A DNA stretch of 64,000 bases, taken from NCBI GenBank assembly GCA_900471485.1, contig UCEU01000009.1, positions 119,559 through 183,558 of the forward strand. Direction: 5' to 3'. A model generated the notes under the pieces. That model saw only the letters and a program-made list of their open reading frames with translations. It had not been told where the DNA came from and made no database searches. This DNA comes from Hyphomicrobiales bacterium (GTDB taxonomy: Bacteria > Pseudomonadota > Alphaproteobacteria > Rhizobiales > Rhizobiaceae). The position numbers were made by a program, and so were the translations under genes. Below are positions 34,045 to 45,086 of the stretch, in pieces. Positions within the stretch are counted from its first letter, which is position 1; every line of letters begins with the position of its first letter.

Positions 34045-34506
34045 ATGGGTATGGGTGCTCCAAGCGGTGGCGGAGGCGGCGGTGGAAACCGGCGTCGTCG
34101 TCGCGGCGGCCATCGAGGCGGTGCGATCTCCGAAATCAACGTTACGCCGCTCGTCGACGTCATGCTGGTGCTTCTGATCATCTTCATGGTCGCCGCACCG
34201 ATGATGACCGTCGGCGTGCCGATCGACTTGCCGGAAACGCAGGCCAAGGCGCTGAATTCCGAAACGCAGCCGATCACGATCTCCGTCAAGAACGACGGCG
34301 AAGTGTTCCTGCAGGAAACGCCGATCCCGGTCGAGGAAATCGCCGCCAAGCTCGAGGCGATCGCCACCACCGGCTACAATGAACGCATCTTCGTTCGCGG
34401 CGACGCGACCTCGCCTTACGGCGTGATCGCCGACGTCATGGCGCGCATCCAGGGTGCGGGCTTCAAGAACATCGGTCTCGTCACGCAAGAGAAGAAGGGC
34501 CCGTAG
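34045..34506 (+). CDS. tolR: Tol-Pal system protein TolR
   Basis: A 153-residue inner-membrane protein. A Gly/Arg-rich N-terminus (residues 1–28) precedes SEINVTPLVDVMLVLLIIFMV, the ExbD/TolR transmembrane helix with the proton-carrying Asp. The periplasmic domain covers residues about 60–150. It works with TolQ. The glycine run and poly-Arg cluster before the helix are longer than in enterobacteria but common in rhizobia. Confidence 0.96.
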   Translation: MGMGAPSGGGGGGGNRRRRRGGHRGGAISEINVTPLVDVMLVLLIIFMVAAPMMTVGVPIDLPETQAKALNSETQPITISVKNDGEVFLQETPIPVEEIAAKLEAIATTGYNERIFVRGDATSPYGVIADVMARIQGAGFKNIGLVTQEKKGP

Positions 34507-34514
34507 TAAACGCT

Positions 34515-35648
34515 ATGAAGGCCAGTATCGTCTCATCTGCTGCTCTGCACTGTGCACTGCTCGCCTGGGCGCTGATTTCGATCGGCTCCCCGGAGCAGTT
34601 CAAGGTGGAAGATTTCGAAGCGATGCCGGTCGACCTCGTCCCTGTTGAAGAAATGACGCAGATGCAGCAGGGCGACAAGACGGCCAAGCCGAGCGAAAAG
34701 CCGGCCCCCAAGCCGACGACCAAGCCGACCAATGTGGCCAACGCCGAGAACATGGGCGAGAACAAGGTCGACCTGAAGACGCCGCCGATCCCGAACGCGA
34801 AGCCGAACAACAACGAGTCGGCCGCTGCCCCCAAGGCATCCGAGAAGCCGCTTCCCGAAAATGATCCCGTGCCCAACGAGGTGAAGGACATCATGAAGGA
34901 AGACACGGTGGTCGAGCCGAGCCAGGTGGCGTCGATCACGCCGCCGAAGCCGGAGGTCCAGCCGACACCGACGCCGCCCAAGGCCGAGGAAAAGCCGCAG
35001 GACATGCCCGAGCCGCCGAAGCCGGACGCCGAAGCGTTGCCGGACAAGGTGCCGACGCCCGTCGTGAAGCCGCAGCCGAAGCCTCCGGAACAGAAGCCGG
35101 CCGAAAAGCCGCCTGAGAAGAAGACGGAAGACAAGGCGCAGAACGACGAGAAGCCTTCCGACAAGAAGAAGTCCGACAAGAAGCAGGAAAAAGCCAAGGC
35201 CTCGTCCTCGCAGAAGAGCGACTTCAACGCCGACGACATCGCCGCTCTGCTGAACAAGCAGGATCCGTCGAATGGCGGCGCCAAGAGCTCGACTGAAGTG
35301 GCCTCGCTCGGTGCCAAGAAGGCGACCGGCGGTTCCAAGCTTTCGATGAGCGAGATGGATGCGCTGCGCAGCGCGATCGCCGGCAACTGGTCGGTCATTC
35401 CGGGCATGGAAGGCGCCAGCGAAGTCCGCATCAAGGTTCACATGAAGCTCGATCCCGATGGCAACATCATCGGCTCGCCCGAAGTCGAAGCGGTCGGCGG
35501 CACGAACGAGGCAACGCGCATGGCGTTGGCAAGCGGCGCCAAGCGCGCCGTTATGAAGTCGTCGCCGTTCACGACCCTTCCGAAAGACAAATACGACGCC
35601 TGGGGCGAAGTCATCGTCAATTTCGACCCCAGCGATCTAGCCCTTTAA
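34515..35648 (+). CDS. tolA: TolA envelope-spanning protein
   Basis: A 377-residue protein. A single N-terminal transmembrane helix ([18 protein letters not shown], residues about 6–23) is followed by a long Pro/Lys/Glu-rich periplasmic rod (about residues 50–245, with PKPTTKPT and [13 protein letters not shown] repeats). The C-terminal domain (about 275–377) has [13 protein letters not shown] and is typical of TonB/TolA C-termini. It bridges TolQR to TolB/Pal. The rod differs from the Ala/Lys helix of E. coli TolA. Confidence 0.92.
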   Translation: MKASIVSSAALHCALLAWALISIGSPEQFKVEDFEAMPVDLVPVEEMTQMQQGDKTAKPSEKPAPKPTTKPTNVANAENMGENKVDLKTPPIPNAKPNNNESAAAPKASEKPLPENDPVPNEVKDIMKEDTVVEPSQVASITPPKPEVQPTPTPPKAEEKPQDMPEPPKPDAEALPDKVPTPVVKPQPKPPEQKPAEKPPEKKTEDKAQNDEKPSDKKKSDKKQEKAKASSSQKSDFNADDIAALLNKQDPSNGGAKSSTEVASLGAKKATGGSKLSMSEMDALRSAIAGNWSVIPGMEGASEVRIKVHMKLDPDGNIIGSPEVEAVGGTNEATRMALASGAKRAVMKSSPFTTLPKDKYDAWGEVIVNFDPSDLAL

Positions 35649-35649
35649 A

Positions 35650-36981
35650 ATGCTGAAAGGCTTGTCCTCTATGTCCAAGTGTTCTCTTATCCGCACCCTG
35701 ATGGTTGCGGTCGGCATGATAGCAACCGCCGTGATCGCGACGCCCGCGAACGCGCTCGTTGAAATCAACATCAACAAGGGCAATGTCGAGCCCCTGCCGA
35801 TCGCCATCACCGACTTCCTCCAGGGAGACATGGGTGCGCAGGTCTCGCAGGTGATCGCGGCCGACCTGCAGCGCTCCGGCCTGTTCAAGCCGATCGCCAA
35901 GAACGCCTTCATCGAGAAGATCTCCAACCCCGATGCCGCTCCGCGCTTCGAGGACTGGAAGGTCATCAACGCGCAGGCGCTGGTCACCGGTCGCGTCACC
36001 CAGGAGGCCGACGGGCGTCTGCGCGCCGAGTTCCGCCTTTGGGACACCTTCGCCGGCAGCCAGATGACCGGCCAACAGTTCTACACGCAGCCGGAAAACT
36101 GGCGCCGTGTGGCCCACATCATCGCCGATGCGATCTACAAGCAGATCACCGGGGAAGAAGGCTACTTCGATACGCGCGTCGTCTTCGTCTCGGAATCGGG
36201 CACCAAGCAGCAGCGCAAGCGGCAGCTCGCCATCATGGACCAGGACGGCTTCAACGTGCGCATGCTGACCAACGGCAGCGACCTCGTCCTGACTCCGCGC
36301 TTCTCGCCGAACCGGCAGGAAGTCACCTACATGTCGTTCGCCAACCAGCAGCCGCGCGTCTACCTGCTGCAGCTGGAAACCGGACAGCGGGAAGTGGTCG
36401 GCAACTTTCCGGGCATGACGTTCTCGCCGCGCTTCTCGCCTGATGGCCAGAAGGTGGTGATGAGCCTGCAGCAGGAAGGCAACGCCAACATCTACACGAT
36501 GGACCTGCGTTCGCGCACGACGACCCGCCTGACCTCGACGGCCGCGATCGATACCTCGCCGTCGTACTCGCCTGACGGCAGCCAGATCGTGTTCGAAAGC
36601 GACCGCGGCGGCCGCCAGCAGCTCTACAAGATGAGCGCCGATGGTTCCGGCCAGACGCGTATCTCCTTCGGCGACGGTTCCTACTCCACGCCGGTCTGGT
36701 CTCCGCGCGGCGATCTGATCGCCTTCACCAAACAGTCGGGCGGCAAGTTCTCGATCGGCGTGATGAAGCCGGATGGTTCGGGCGAGCGCATCCTGACCAC
36801 GGGCTTCCACAATGAAGGCCCGACCTGGGCGCCGAACGGTCGCGTCATCATGTTCTTCCGCCAGGCGGCAGGTGCAGGTGGCCCGCAGCTCTATTCGATC
36901 GATCTGACCGGCTACAACGAGCAGATGATCAAGACCCCCGCATACGCTTCGGACCCGGCCTGGTCGCCGCTTCTAGAGTAG
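35650..36981 (+). CDS. tolB: Periplasmic translocation protein TolB
   Basis: A 443-residue periplasmic beta-propeller. A signal peptide ends near ANA (about residue 36 from this start), followed by the TolB N-terminal domain and repeated propeller blades with the pattern FSPDGQKV and [10 protein letters not shown]. It binds Pal and TolA. The start could instead be the ATG at 35671 ([10 protein letters not shown]), which has an upstream AAAGG at about 11 bases and gives a shorter signal peptide; the sequence does not decide. It starts right after the tolA stop. Confidence 0.95.
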   Translation: MLKGLSSMSKCSLIRTLMVAVGMIATAVIATPANALVEININKGNVEPLPIAITDFLQGDMGAQVSQVIAADLQRSGLFKPIAKNAFIEKISNPDAAPRFEDWKVINAQALVTGRVTQEADGRLRAEFRLWDTFAGSQMTGQQFYTQPENWRRVAHIIADAIYKQITGEEGYFDTRVVFVSESGTKQQRKRQLAIMDQDGFNVRMLTNGSDLVLTPRFSPNRQEVTYMSFANQQPRVYLLQLETGQREVVGNFPGMTFSPRFSPDGQKVVMSLQQEGNANIYTMDLRSRTTTRLTSTAAIDTSPSYSPDGSQIVFESDRGGRQQLYKMSADGSGQTRISFGDGSYSTPVWSPRGDLIAFTKQSGGKFSIGVMKPDGSGERILTTGFHNEGPTWAPNGRVIMFFRQAAGAGGPQLYSIDLTGYNEQMIKTPAYASDPAWSPLLE

Positions 36982-37138
36982 GGAAGTCCGCATGCCTGCC
37001 TTCTTGTCGCCTCAAAAATCTACGAATGGGGCGACAGAGGGTCAAATCAACCATTCGTTAACCATAGTTCTTGAAAGCCGATTAACCGAGAACGGTTACA
37101 GTCCGGCAACCTTAATTCAAGTCGCAAGGAGACCGGCC

Positions 37139-37669
37139 ATGAGCCGAATTCATACCCCGGCAATGAGCCGCATGCAGAACTTCGCCCGCAACCCGGTCAT
37201 GATCGCGCTCGTCGCCGGTCTGGCACTTGCAGGCTGCGCCAACAAGAAGAACATGGCCAACAGCGCCGGTGACCTCGGCCTCGGCGCCGGCGCCGCAACG
37301 CCGGGCTCGGCCCAGGACTTCACGGTCAACGTCGGCGACCGCATCTTCTTCGACACCGACAGCACTTCGATCCGTGCGGACGCCCAGCAGACGCTCGACC
37401 GTCAGGCTCAGTGGCTTGCCCGTTATCCGAAGTACGCGATCACCGTCGAAGGCCATGCCGACGAACGCGGCACGCGCGAATACAACCTCGCTCTCGGCGC
37501 TCGCCGTGCGGCTGCCGCCAAGGATTATCTCGCTTCGCGCGGCGTTCCGGCTCAGCGCATGAAGACGATCTCCTACGGCAAGGAACGTCCGGTCGCGGTT
37601 TGCGACGACATCTCCTGCTGGTCGCAGAACCGCCGCGCCGTTACCGTTCTCGGCGGCGCCGGCATGTAA
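37139..37669 (+). CDS. pal: Peptidoglycan-associated lipoprotein Pal
   Basis: A 176-residue outer-membrane lipoprotein. The lipobox LALAGC gives the modified Cys at about residue 36. The OmpA-like peptidoglycan-binding domain follows (RIFFDTDSTSIRADAQQTLDRQ, then EGHADERGTREYNLALGARRA and GKERPVAVCDD…NRRAVTV). It anchors the outer membrane to the wall and to TolB. ATG 37139 has an AAGGAGA site; 157 bases separate it from tolB, with two TTAACC elements at 37058 and 37082 that may mark an internal promoter. Confidence 0.96.
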   Translation: MSRIHTPAMSRMQNFARNPVMIALVAGLALAGCANKKNMANSAGDLGLGAGAATPGSAQDFTVNVGDRIFFDTDSTSIRADAQQTLDRQAQWLARYPKYAITVEGHADERGTREYNLALGARRAAAAKDYLASRGVPAQRMKTISYGKERPVAVCDDISCWSQNRRAVTVLGGAGM

Positions 37670-37714
37670 TTGCCGATCCGGCGGTGAATTTGCCGGGTTT
37701 TATTACAAATTGGA

Positions 37715-37749
37715 AAGGCGGCTCAATCGCGGGCCGCCTTTTCTTTTTG
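37715..37749 (+). terminator. Terminator after pal
   Basis: 9-bp stem AAAGGCGGC / GCCGCCTTT with a 9–10-base loop, then TTTTCTTTTT. Confidence 0.82.
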
Positions 37750-37850
37750 AACACACTTTGGCCGAACTCCGTTGCTTTTTGAAAGCAATTGGAAAAATCT
37801 CCTGTTCGTGCCATCGAGGTGCGAAGAATCACTGGGACAGGACGAACCAT

Positions 37851-38864
37851 ATGAAGAAATTTGTCGTGGCGGGCATGCTCTGCCTCGCAACGGTGGCCGG
37901 GGCGGGCCAGTCGGCGTACGCGACGTCGCTATTCGGCTGGCATCTCGGCAACAAGGCCGTTAGCCAGCCGCAGCAGCAGGCACCCATCGTCAACGTTCAG
38001 GCAGGCGGCGCGGAAGTGCGCATCCAGCAGCTCGAAGACCAGCTGCGCCAGCTGAACGGCCGCATCGAAGAGATGAGCTTCCAGCTCCTGCAGATGCAGG
38101 AAACCATCCGCAAGGCCCAGGAAGACAATGAGTTCCGCTTCCAGGAGCTTGAAAAGGGCGGTGGCGGCGGCAGCAGTGCCGGCGCGTCGAAACCGATGAA
38201 GAAGAGCGAGATCACGCCTCCCGCGTCATCCGGCCAATCTTCTGGTCAGGGCGGCGACGATGTCGCCCGCGTGATCCAAGCACCGCAGGGAGCCGAAACG
38301 GCTCCCTCGACCGACGTTCCCTCCAACGATGGTCTCGGCCAGCCGCCGCAGCAGCTCGGCTCGGTGGAGTTCGACCAGAACGGCAATCCGATCGGCGGAT
38401 CGGTCAACGAAAATGCCAGCCGCGGCTCCGCGCCGCTCCCCGGCGTCGATGCCGGCAGTTCGTCGCAGACCGCTTCGCTCGGCAGTGAGGCCGACCAGTA
38501 CAAGGCCGCATACGGCCACGTGCTTTCCGGCGACTACTCGACCGCGCAGCAGGAATTCACGCAGTATATCGCCCAGTATCCGAGCAGCGCACGCGCCGCC
38601 GATGCCAACTTCTGGCTTGGCGAAGCCTACTACTCGCAGGGCAAGTACAACGAAGCCGCCAAGACGTTCCTCAACGCGCACCAGAAATACGGCAGCTCGG
38701 AGAAGGCGCCGGAGATGCTCCTGAAGCTCGGCATGTCGCTCGCGGCACTCGACAATACGGATACGGCCTGCGCCACGCTCAAGGAAGTCACGAAGCGCTA
38801 TCCCAAGGCTTCGCGTGCCGTCATAACCAAGGTCGCCAGCGAACAAAAGCGCCTGGCCTGCTAA
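37851..38864 (+). CDS. cpoB: Cell division coordinator CpoB (YbgF)
   Basis: A 337-residue periplasmic protein. The signal peptide covers residues 1–24 (ends SAYATS). An N-terminal coiled coil for trimerisation follows (VRIQQLEDQLRQLNGRIEEM, about 50–95), then a Ser/Gly/Pro-rich linker and C-terminal TPR repeats (YKAAYGHVLSGDYSTAQQEF, WLGEAYYSQGKYNEAAKTF, LKLGMSLAALDNTDTACATL). CpoB coordinates Tol-Pal with cell-wall synthesis at the septum. It is 12 bases upstream of tilS. Confidence 0.93.
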   Translation: MKKFVVAGMLCLATVAGAGQSAYATSLFGWHLGNKAVSQPQQQAPIVNVQAGGAEVRIQQLEDQLRQLNGRIEEMSFQLLQMQETIRKAQEDNEFRFQELEKGGGGGSSAGASKPMKKSEITPPASSGQSSGQGGDDVARVIQAPQGAETAPSTDVPSNDGLGQPPQQLGSVEFDQNGNPIGGSVNENASRGSAPLPGVDAGSSSQTASLGSEADQYKAAYGHVLSGDYSTAQQEFTQYIAQYPSSARAADANFWLGEAYYSQGKYNEAAKTFLNAHQKYGSSEKAPEMLLKLGMSLAALDNTDTACATLKEVTKRYPKASRAVITKVASEQKRLAC

Positions 38865-38876
38865 GGTCGTCCGGTC

Positions 38877-40214
38877 TTGCGCCCGGATGGCATTCTCTCT
38901 ATCGAGACGGCGACGCGTCGCTTTCTCCTTTCGCTCGACCAGCCCTCGCGCATTCTTGTCGCGATTTCAGGCGGCAGCGATTCAACCGGCCTGCTTATCG
39001 CGCTCTCCGATGCGCTGAAGGCCGACCCTCTTCCCAAGATTTCTCTCTGCGCCGCAACGGTCGATCACGCTCTGCGCCCTCAATCGGCGGATGAAGCGCG
39101 CGCGGTCGCCGCACTCTGCGCGACCCTTTACATCCCCCATCTCACCAAGGTCTGGCGCGGCGAAAAGCCCAAGGCCGGGATCATGGCGGCTGCCCGCGAT
39201 GCGCGCTATGCGCTTCTGGCCGAGGCGGCCCAGGAGTTCGGCGCTGACATTATCGTGACCGCCCATACGCTCGACGACCAGCGCGAGACATTCGCGATGC
39301 GCGGGCTGCGAGCTTCGGCCAACGTCACCGGCATCTCGGATGTAGTTTTATACGATCGACGCATCTGGATCGCGCGGCCGCTGCTATCTTCGTTGCGCGC
39401 GGATATTCGCGCCATGCTCGACCAGCGCGACATCGGCTGGTTCGACGATCCGAGCAACGAGGATCCGAAATACGAGCGGGTGCGAACGCGCCAGTCTCTC
39501 GCCGGGGAGGGCATCGCTGTCGATCAGATCGAGGCAATGACGTCGGCGCGTCGGGCGCTGGATCAAGACGCTGCTCGATGGCTTGATGTGCATGTGCGTG
39601 TCCACGGCGGCATGTTGGCGCAGGTGGAGGCTGCCGGGCTTGACGTGGACCGATCGCTGCTCGCCCACGGGCTGGCTCGGCTGGCGGCGGTGCTTGGCGG
39701 GCAGGCTTTTGCGCTCCGCTCCGAGGCGATGGCCGGGGTTCTCGATTTTCTCGCCGCCGGCAGGCCGGGCCGCGTGACCGCGGGGCGGGTGGTGTTCGAT
39801 CTGAGGCGCGACGGGCTTTTTCTGGCGCGCGAGAGCCGCGGCGTGCTGCCGCTTAAGATCGGGGCCGGCGGGCGTGGCGTTTGGGACGGGCGATATGTCA
39901 TTGAAAACCTGACCGGGACTGAAGTCGTCTTATCCGCGCGGGGGGCAGGTGGAGACACGGCCGGGACGCTGCCGGACCATACGCGCCTGCCGAAAAGCGC
40001 TGTCGCGCGGGCGCTTGCGGCGCAACCGCGCATCGCCCCGATCGAGGCTTCGGACGGTTGCGGAAACCAGATCGAGATTGTGCCTTATTTCGCGCCCTTC
40101 GACCGTTTTTTGACACGATTGGACGTCAAGTTCGCGACCAGCCTCGCGGCAGCCTTTGGAACACGCCCCTATCCAAAACCGCCTTTAGGTCTTATTGACG
40201 GAAAAACCATCTAA
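38877..40214 (+). CDS. tilS: tRNA(Ile)-lysidine synthase
   Basis: A 445-residue enzyme that changes C34 of tRNA-Ile(CAT) to lysidine so that it reads AUA. The PP-loop ISGGSDSTGL is at residues 30–39. Other parts are TVDHALRPQSADEA (about 62), TAHTLDDQRET (about 128) and the C-terminal anticodon-recognition region. The start is a TTG codon 12 bases after cpoB; no ATG occurs before the PP-loop. It is conserved in this position between cpoB and ftsH in Rhizobiales. Confidence 0.92.
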   Translation: MRPDGILSIETATRRFLLSLDQPSRILVAISGGSDSTGLLIALSDALKADPLPKISLCAATVDHALRPQSADEARAVAALCATLYIPHLTKVWRGEKPKAGIMAAARDARYALLAEAAQEFGADIIVTAHTLDDQRETFAMRGLRASANVTGISDVVLYDRRIWIARPLLSSLRADIRAMLDQRDIGWFDDPSNEDPKYERVRTRQSLAGEGIAVDQIEAMTSARRALDQDAARWLDVHVRVHGGMLAQVEAAGLDVDRSLLAHGLARLAAVLGGQAFALRSEAMAGVLDFLAAGRPGRVTAGRVVFDLRRDGLFLARESRGVLPLKIGAGGRGVWDGRYVIENLTGTEVVLSARGAGGDTAGTLPDHTRLPKSAVARALAAQPRIAPIEASDGCGNQIEIVPYFAPFDRFLTRLDVKFATSLAAAFGTRPYPKPPLGLIDGKTI

Positions 40215-40313
40215 CTGATGGGTCTGCCTTGGCAACCGCCGGACGCAATCCTATGTTAGAAGCCAAATAAAGACGGTCGCCATGAGGCGGTCGTTCCAGT
40301 GCTGGGGAGTTCG

Positions 40314-42245
40314 ATGAACCCTAACTTACGTAATTTCGCCTTGTGGGCAATCATAGCGCTTTTGCTGATTGCCCTCTTCAGTATGTTCCAGACGTCGCCG
40401 GCGCAGACCAGCTCCCGCGATATCCCTTATTCGCAGTTCCTGCGTGAAGTGGATGCGGGCCGCGTCAAGGAAGTCGTCGTCACGGGTAACCGCGTCTCCG
40501 GCAGCTATGTTGAAAATGGCACCACCTTCCAAACCTATACACCTGTGGTCGACGACAATCTGCTCGATCGCCTGCAGAGCAAGAACGTCCTGGTTTCGGC
40601 TCGTCCCGAGACCGACGGTTCTTCCGGCTTCCTGAGCTATCTCGGCACCTTGCTGCCGATGCTTCTGATCCTCGGCGTCTGGCTGTTCTTCATGCGGCAG
40701 ATGCAGGGTGGGTCGCGTGGCGCGATGGGCTTCGGAAAGTCCAAGGCGAAGCTGCTGACAGAAGCGCATGGCCGCGTCACGTTTGATGACGTCGCCGGCG
40801 TCGATGAAGCCAAGCAGGACCTCGAGGAAATCGTCGAATTCCTGCGTGATCCGCAGAAGTTCCAGCGTCTCGGCGGCAAGATCCCGCGCGGCGTGCTTCT
40901 GGTCGGCCCTCCCGGTACCGGTAAGACGCTGCTCGCACGCTCCGTCGCAGGCGAAGCCAATGTTCCGTTCTTCACGATCTCCGGTTCCGACTTCGTGGAA
41001 ATGTTCGTCGGTGTCGGCGCAAGCCGTGTCCGCGACATGTTCGAACAGGCCAAGAAGAATGCGCCTTGCATCATCTTCATCGACGAAATCGACGCCGTCG
41101 GTCGCCATCGTGGCGCCGGTCTCGGCGGCGGTAACGACGAACGCGAGCAGACGCTGAATCAGCTGCTGGTCGAGATGGACGGCTTCGAAGCAAACGAAGG
41201 CATCATCCTGATCGCGGCGACCAACCGTCCCGACGTTCTCGATCCGGCGCTGCTGCGTCCGGGCCGTTTCGACCGCCAGGTCGTCGTTCCGAACCCCGAT
41301 ATCGTCGGCCGCGAGCGTATCCTCAAGGTTCACGCCCGTAACGTGCCGCTGGCGCCGAATGTCGATCTCAAGGTTCTCGCTCGCGGTACGCCCGGCTTCT
41401 CCGGTGCCGATTTGATGAACCTCGTCAACGAAGCCGCCCTGATGGCCGCGCGTCGCAACAAGCGCGTCGTCACCATGCAGGAATTCGAAGATGCCAAGGA
41501 CAAGATCATGATGGGCGCCGAGCGCCGCTCGTCCGCCATGACCGAAGCCGAGAAGAAGCTGACCGCCTACCACGAAGCCGGCCACGCCATCACGGCGCTG
41601 CAGGTTCCGGTGGCCGATCCGCTGCACAAGGCAACGATCATTCCGCGCGGCCGTGCACTCGGCATGGTCATGCAGCTTCCCGAGGGCGACCGCTACTCGA
41701 TGAGCTACAAGTGGATGGTCTCGCGCCTCGTGATCATGATGGGTGGCCGCGTTGCAGAAGAACTGACCTTCGGCAAGGAGAACATCACCTCGGGTGCGTC
41801 CTCCGACATCGAGCAGGCCACCAAGCTTGCCCGCGCCATGGTCACGCAGTGGGGCTTCTCCGACGTGCTCGGCCAGGTCGCCTATGGTGAAAACCAGCAG
41901 GAAGTGTTCCTCGGACACTCGGTCTCGCAGTCGAAGAACGTTTCGGAATCGACCGCACAGAAGATCGATACCGAAGTGCGCCGCCTGATCGACGAAGCCT
42001 ATACCGAGGCCCGCCGCATCCTCACCGACCACCACGATGCCTTCGTGGCGATCGCCGAAGGGCTGCTCGAATACGAGACGCTGACGGGCGAAGAGATCAA
42101 GGCGCTGATTCGTGGCGAGAAGCCTTCGCGCGATCTTGGTGACGATTCGACCCCGACGCGCGGCTCCGCCGTACCGAAGGCCGGGACCCGTCCGGCCTCC
42201 AAGGGCGACGAAGCCGAAGGCGGCCTAGAGCCGCAGCCGCACTGA
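40314..42245 (+). CDS. ftsH: Membrane AAA+ zinc protease FtsH
   Basis: A 643-residue inner-membrane protease that degrades unstable membrane and regulatory proteins such as sigma-32 and LpxC. Two transmembrane helices are at about residues 6–25 and 104–124. Walker A GPPGTGKT is at residues 198–205, [15 protein letters not shown] follows, then the second region of homology ([18 protein letters not shown]). The zinc site HEAGH is at 420–424. ATG 40314 has a GGGGAG site. A long perfect terminator follows. Confidence 0.97.
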   Translation: MNPNLRNFALWAIIALLLIALFSMFQTSPAQTSSRDIPYSQFLREVDAGRVKEVVVTGNRVSGSYVENGTTFQTYTPVVDDNLLDRLQSKNVLVSARPETDGSSGFLSYLGTLLPMLLILGVWLFFMRQMQGGSRGAMGFGKSKAKLLTEAHGRVTFDDVAGVDEAKQDLEEIVEFLRDPQKFQRLGGKIPRGVLLVGPPGTGKTLLARSVAGEANVPFFTISGSDFVEMFVGVGASRVRDMFEQAKKNAPCIIFIDEIDAVGRHRGAGLGGGNDEREQTLNQLLVEMDGFEANEGIILIAATNRPDVLDPALLRPGRFDRQVVVPNPDIVGRERILKVHARNVPLAPNVDLKVLARGTPGFSGADLMNLVNEAALMAARRNKRVVTMQEFEDAKDKIMMGAERRSSAMTEAEKKLTAYHEAGHAITALQVPVADPLHKATIIPRGRALGMVMQLPEGDRYSMSYKWMVSRLVIMMGGRVAEELTFGKENITSGASSDIEQATKLARAMVTQWGFSDVLGQVAYGENQQEVFLGHSVSQSKNVSESTAQKIDTEVRRLIDEAYTEARRILTDHHDAFVAIAEGLLEYETLTGEEIKALIRGEKPSRDLGDDSTPTRGSAVPKAGTRPASKGDEAEGGLEPQPH

Positions 42246-42264
42246 TCTGCTGAAAACCTAAGGA

Positions 42265-42303
42265 AAAGGCCGGAATCCACCAAAGGATTCCGGCCTTTCT
42301 TGT
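42265..42303 (+). terminator. Terminator after ftsH
   Basis: Perfect 14-bp stem AAAGGCCGGAATCC / GGATTCCGGCCTTT with a 6-base loop, then TCTTGTT. Confidence 0.88.
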
Positions 42304-42487
42304 TGGTAACGGGATATAATCAGTTTTCTCGGTAATTTAAGTGATGGTGGCGCCGATTTATGGCATGCCGCTGACATGACCAGGCCTCATTGAGGGCTTT
42401 TGTAGCGAAGTAGCGCGTTTTGGCAGCGTTGGTTTGCAGACTTGATAATGCGCAGCCTGATGGCGCGCCCAAGGCACAGGGGTGCAT

Positions 42488-43840
42488 ATGAAAAGACGTT
42501 ATTTCGGCACGGATGGCATTCGCGGTCAGTCCAACGTATTCCCGATGACACCGGATCTCGCAATGCGGGTGGGTATCGCAGTCGGAACCATCTTCCGCCG
42601 TGGAAGCCACCGTCACCGGGTCGTCATCGGCAAGGACACCCGTCTCTCCGGTTACATGCTCGAAAACGCCATGGTTGCAGGTTTCACCGCCGCCGGCGTC
42701 GATGCCTTCGTTCTCGGCCCGATCCCGACACCTGCCGTCGCCATGCTGACGCGCTCGCTGCGCGCCGATATCGGAGTGATGATCTCGGCCTCGCACAATC
42801 CCTACGAAGACAACGGCATCAAGCTTTTCGGCCCCGACGGCTACAAGCTTTCCGACGATCTGGAAGCGCAGATCGAGGACCTTCTGGACCGGGATCTTTC
42901 CACGCAGCTTGCCAAGTCCGACGACATCGGCCGGGCCAAGCGCGTCGACGGTGTCCATGACCGCTATATCGAACATGCCAAGCGCACGCTGCCCCGCGAC
43001 GTGACGCTGCAGGGCCTGAGGATCGCCATCGATTGCGCCAACGGCGCCGCCTACAAGGTGGCCCCGGCCGTTCTGTGGGAACTCGGCGCCGACGTCGTGA
43101 CGATCGGCAACGAGCCGAATGGCACCAACATCAACCTCAATTGCGGCTCCACCAGCCCGGTCGCGCTGCAGAAGAAGGTCGACGAAGTGCGCGCCGATAT
43201 CGGCATCGCGCTCGATGGCGACGCCGACCGCGTCATCATCGTCGACGAAAACGGCGCCGTTGTCGATGGCGACCAGTTGATGGCGGTCATCGCCGAAAGC
43301 TACGCAGAGAGCCAGCAGCTGCGCGGCGGCGGCATCGTCGCCACCGTCATGTCGAACCTCGGTCTCGAGCGCTTCCTGCAGGGCAAGGGGCTCGACCTCG
43401 TGCGCACGGCAGTCGGTGACCGCTACGTCGTCGAGCACATGCGCAATAACAATTTCAACGTCGGCGGCGAGCAGTCCGGCCATATCGTGCTGTCCGATTA
43501 CGGCACGACGGGCGACGGCCTTGTCGCGGCGCTACAGATTTTGGCTGCCGTCAAGCGCACCGGCAAGACGGTAAGCGAGATTTGCCGCCGTTTCGAGCCG
43601 GTGCCGCAGCTGCTGCGCAACGTGCGCATCTCCGGAGGCAAGCCGCTTGAAGATATCCGCGTGCAGCAGGCGATCGCCGAAGCGGAAGCCGAGCTCGCCA
43701 ACAGCGGCCGCCTCGTCATTCGCCCCTCCGGCACCGAGCCGCTGATCCGCGTGATGGCCGAAGGCGACGACCGCGGCCAGATCGAGCGGATCGTCAACGA
43801 TCTTATCGGGATGATTTCGAGCGTCCGCTCGGCGGCCTGA
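42488..43840 (+). CDS. glmM: Phosphoglucosamine mutase
   Basis: A 450-residue enzyme that converts glucosamine-6-phosphate to glucosamine-1-phosphate for UDP-GlcNAc, peptidoglycan and LPS. It starts [11 protein letters not shown]; the phospho-serine is Ser102 in [13 protein letters not shown]; the metal loop is DGDADR (about 243); the C-terminal phosphate site is [12 protein letters not shown]. Length is exact for the family. ATG 42488 follows a GTG two codons upstream, which I consider unlikely. Confidence 0.97.
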   Translation: MKRRYFGTDGIRGQSNVFPMTPDLAMRVGIAVGTIFRRGSHRHRVVIGKDTRLSGYMLENAMVAGFTAAGVDAFVLGPIPTPAVAMLTRSLRADIGVMISASHNPYEDNGIKLFGPDGYKLSDDLEAQIEDLLDRDLSTQLAKSDDIGRAKRVDGVHDRYIEHAKRTLPRDVTLQGLRIAIDCANGAAYKVAPAVLWELGADVVTIGNEPNGTNINLNCGSTSPVALQKKVDEVRADIGIALDGDADRVIIVDENGAVVDGDQLMAVIAESYAESQQLRGGGIVATVMSNLGLERFLQGKGLDLVRTAVGDRYVVEHMRNNNFNVGGEQSGHIVLSDYGTTGDGLVAALQILAAVKRTGKTVSEICRRFEPVPQLLRNVRISGGKPLEDIRVQQAIAEAEAELANSGRLVIRPSGTEPLIRVMAEGDDRGQIERIVNDLIGMISSVRSAA

Positions 43841-43858
43841 TCCAACCGCAAGTAAAAG

Positions 43859-43896
43859 AGCAAAAGCCGGCGTCACAAGCGCCGGCTTTTGCTTGT
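43859..43896 (+). terminator. Terminator after glmM
   Basis: Perfect 14-bp stem AGCAAAAGCCGGCG / CGCCGGCTTTTGCT with a 7-base loop, 18 bases past the stop. Confidence 0.85.
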
Positions 43897-43950
43897 CTGC
43901 TGCTGCGTTGAGGGCTGAACAACCTGCCGGAACGTGGTAAACATTTGTAG

Positions 43951-43966
43951 TTAAGCAGGTTTTAAC
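43951..43966 (+). promoter_or_regulatory. CtrA-binding box upstream of the outer-membrane protein gene
   Basis: TTAA (43951–43954), seven bases, TTAAC (43962–43966): an exact match to the alphaproteobacterial CtrA consensus TTAA-N7-TTAAC, 84 bases before the start codon. Confidence 0.6.
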
Positions 43967-44049
43967 GTTTCCGGTTCATTATCCATGTCCAAAGCTATCC
44001 GATTGGCGGCGACTGTGCCCGACCGATCCTGTGAAGTTTGGAGAGGGTC

Positions 44050-44877
44050 ATGAAAAGAAGCCTGTCCGGCATCTTTGCCGCACTGCTTGTCGCATCGAAC
44101 GTTTATGCCGCGGACCTTGCGCCGCCGGAGCCGGTTCCGGAAATGCCGCCCGAGGTCACCGTCAGCGAGGCCACCGGCTGGTATCTGCGCGGCGATGTGG
44201 GCTACGGCTTCACGGACCTGCGCGGCGCGAAGTATTTCCAGGGCAGCAACGACAACGAGGTGGACTTCACCACGGCCGACCTGCGCGACGCCTTCACCGT
44301 CGGCGGCGGCGTCGGTTACCAGGTCAACAGCTACCTGCGCACGGACGTGACGCTGGACTATTTCGGCAAGGCTGATTTCCACGGCTCGACAACCGGCTCT
44401 TGCGGTGTATCCACGGATTGCACATCCAACGATATTTCCTCGCTGACAGCCTGGAGTCTGATGGCGAATGCATACGTTGATCTTGGCACGTATGGCTACG
44501 TCACGCCTTATGTTGGCGCAGGTATAGGCGGTACGTATGTCAAGTGGAACAACCTGAGCAACACATCCTGCGACGCCAGCGGTGGTGGCCTCGGCTGCGA
44601 CGATGAAGTTACTCACGGTGGGAAGGGTAACTGGCGCTTCAGTTATGCGCTGATGGCTGGCGCTACGATCGACGTCACCTGTAACGTGAAGGCCGATGTC
44701 GGCTACCGTTTCCTCCACGTTGGCGGCGGAGAGATGTTTGGCTACAACGAAGGCGGCGGTCCCGGCCGCGACAAGGGCTTCAATGTCCACGAAGCCCGCA
44801 TCGGCGCTCGCTACCTCTTCGGCGGTTGCGCGCCGGCTCCCTACGAGCCGCCTCCGGCACCGATCGTCTACAAGTAA
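44050..44877 (+). CDS. Outer-membrane beta-barrel protein (Omp25/RopB-like)
   Basis: A 275-residue porin-like barrel. The signal peptide is residues 1–22 (ends VYAAD), followed by a Pro/Glu-rich stretch then alternating strands ([85 protein letters not shown]). Four cysteines in the loops can form pairs. It belongs to the OmpA-like/Opa-type barrel group of Rhizobiales. The Pro-rich C-terminus ([13 protein letters not shown]) is odd for a barrel, which usually ends in an aromatic residue; a non-aromatic Lys is last. A CtrA box precedes it. Confidence 0.88.
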   Translation: MKRSLSGIFAALLVASNVYAADLAPPEPVPEMPPEVTVSEATGWYLRGDVGYGFTDLRGAKYFQGSNDNEVDFTTADLRDAFTVGGGVGYQVNSYLRTDVTLDYFGKADFHGSTTGSCGVSTDCTSNDISSLTAWSLMANAYVDLGTYGYVTPYVGAGIGGTYVKWNNLSNTSCDASGGGLGCDDEVTHGGKGNWRFSYALMAGATIDVTCNVKADVGYRFLHVGGGEMFGYNEGGGPGRDKGFNVHEARIGARYLFGGCAPAPYEPPPAPIVYK

Positions 44878-44899
44878 GCAGACTGCATAGAGATTGGAG

Positions 44900-44925
44900 A
44901 GCCGCCCCGCACGGGCGGCTTTTCT
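44900..44925 (+). terminator. Terminator after the outer-membrane protein gene
   Basis: 8-bp stem AGCCGCCC / GGGCGGCT with a 5-base loop then TTTTCTCG. Confidence 0.82.
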
Positions 44926-45002
44926 CGTTTTTGGCAATCTGCCATCCGGCCCTGCGGGGTCGCACCTGCGCCAAAAAATCCTCCGGCTGCGACACTTCAC
45001 CG

Positions 45003-45029
45003 TTGACTAATTCGGGCTCGATCTATATC
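45003..45029 (+). promoter_or_regulatory. Predicted promoter of serC–serA
   Basis: TTGACT (45003–45008) and TATATC (45024–45029) with a 15-base gap, slightly short. The predicted start near 45036 lies at the edge of the serC leader. Confidence 0.5.
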
Positions 45030-45030
45030 C

Positions 45031-45083
45031 ACGGCGGCGGGACACCTCTCCCCAACGAGAGGCTAATTACCTGGAAGGGTATA
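45031..45083 (+). ncRNA. serC leader RNA motif
   Basis: The 5' leader of serC contains CGGCGGCGGGACA followed by a hairpin CCTCTC-CCCAAC-GAGAGG (45045–45062) and then CTAATTACCTGG into the ribosome site GGAAGGG. This matches the serC motif described upstream of serC in alphaproteobacteria, where it is thought to control the serine pathway. The ligand is not established. I identified it from memory of the motif, not a model search. Confidence 0.6.
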
Positions 45084-45086
45084 CAT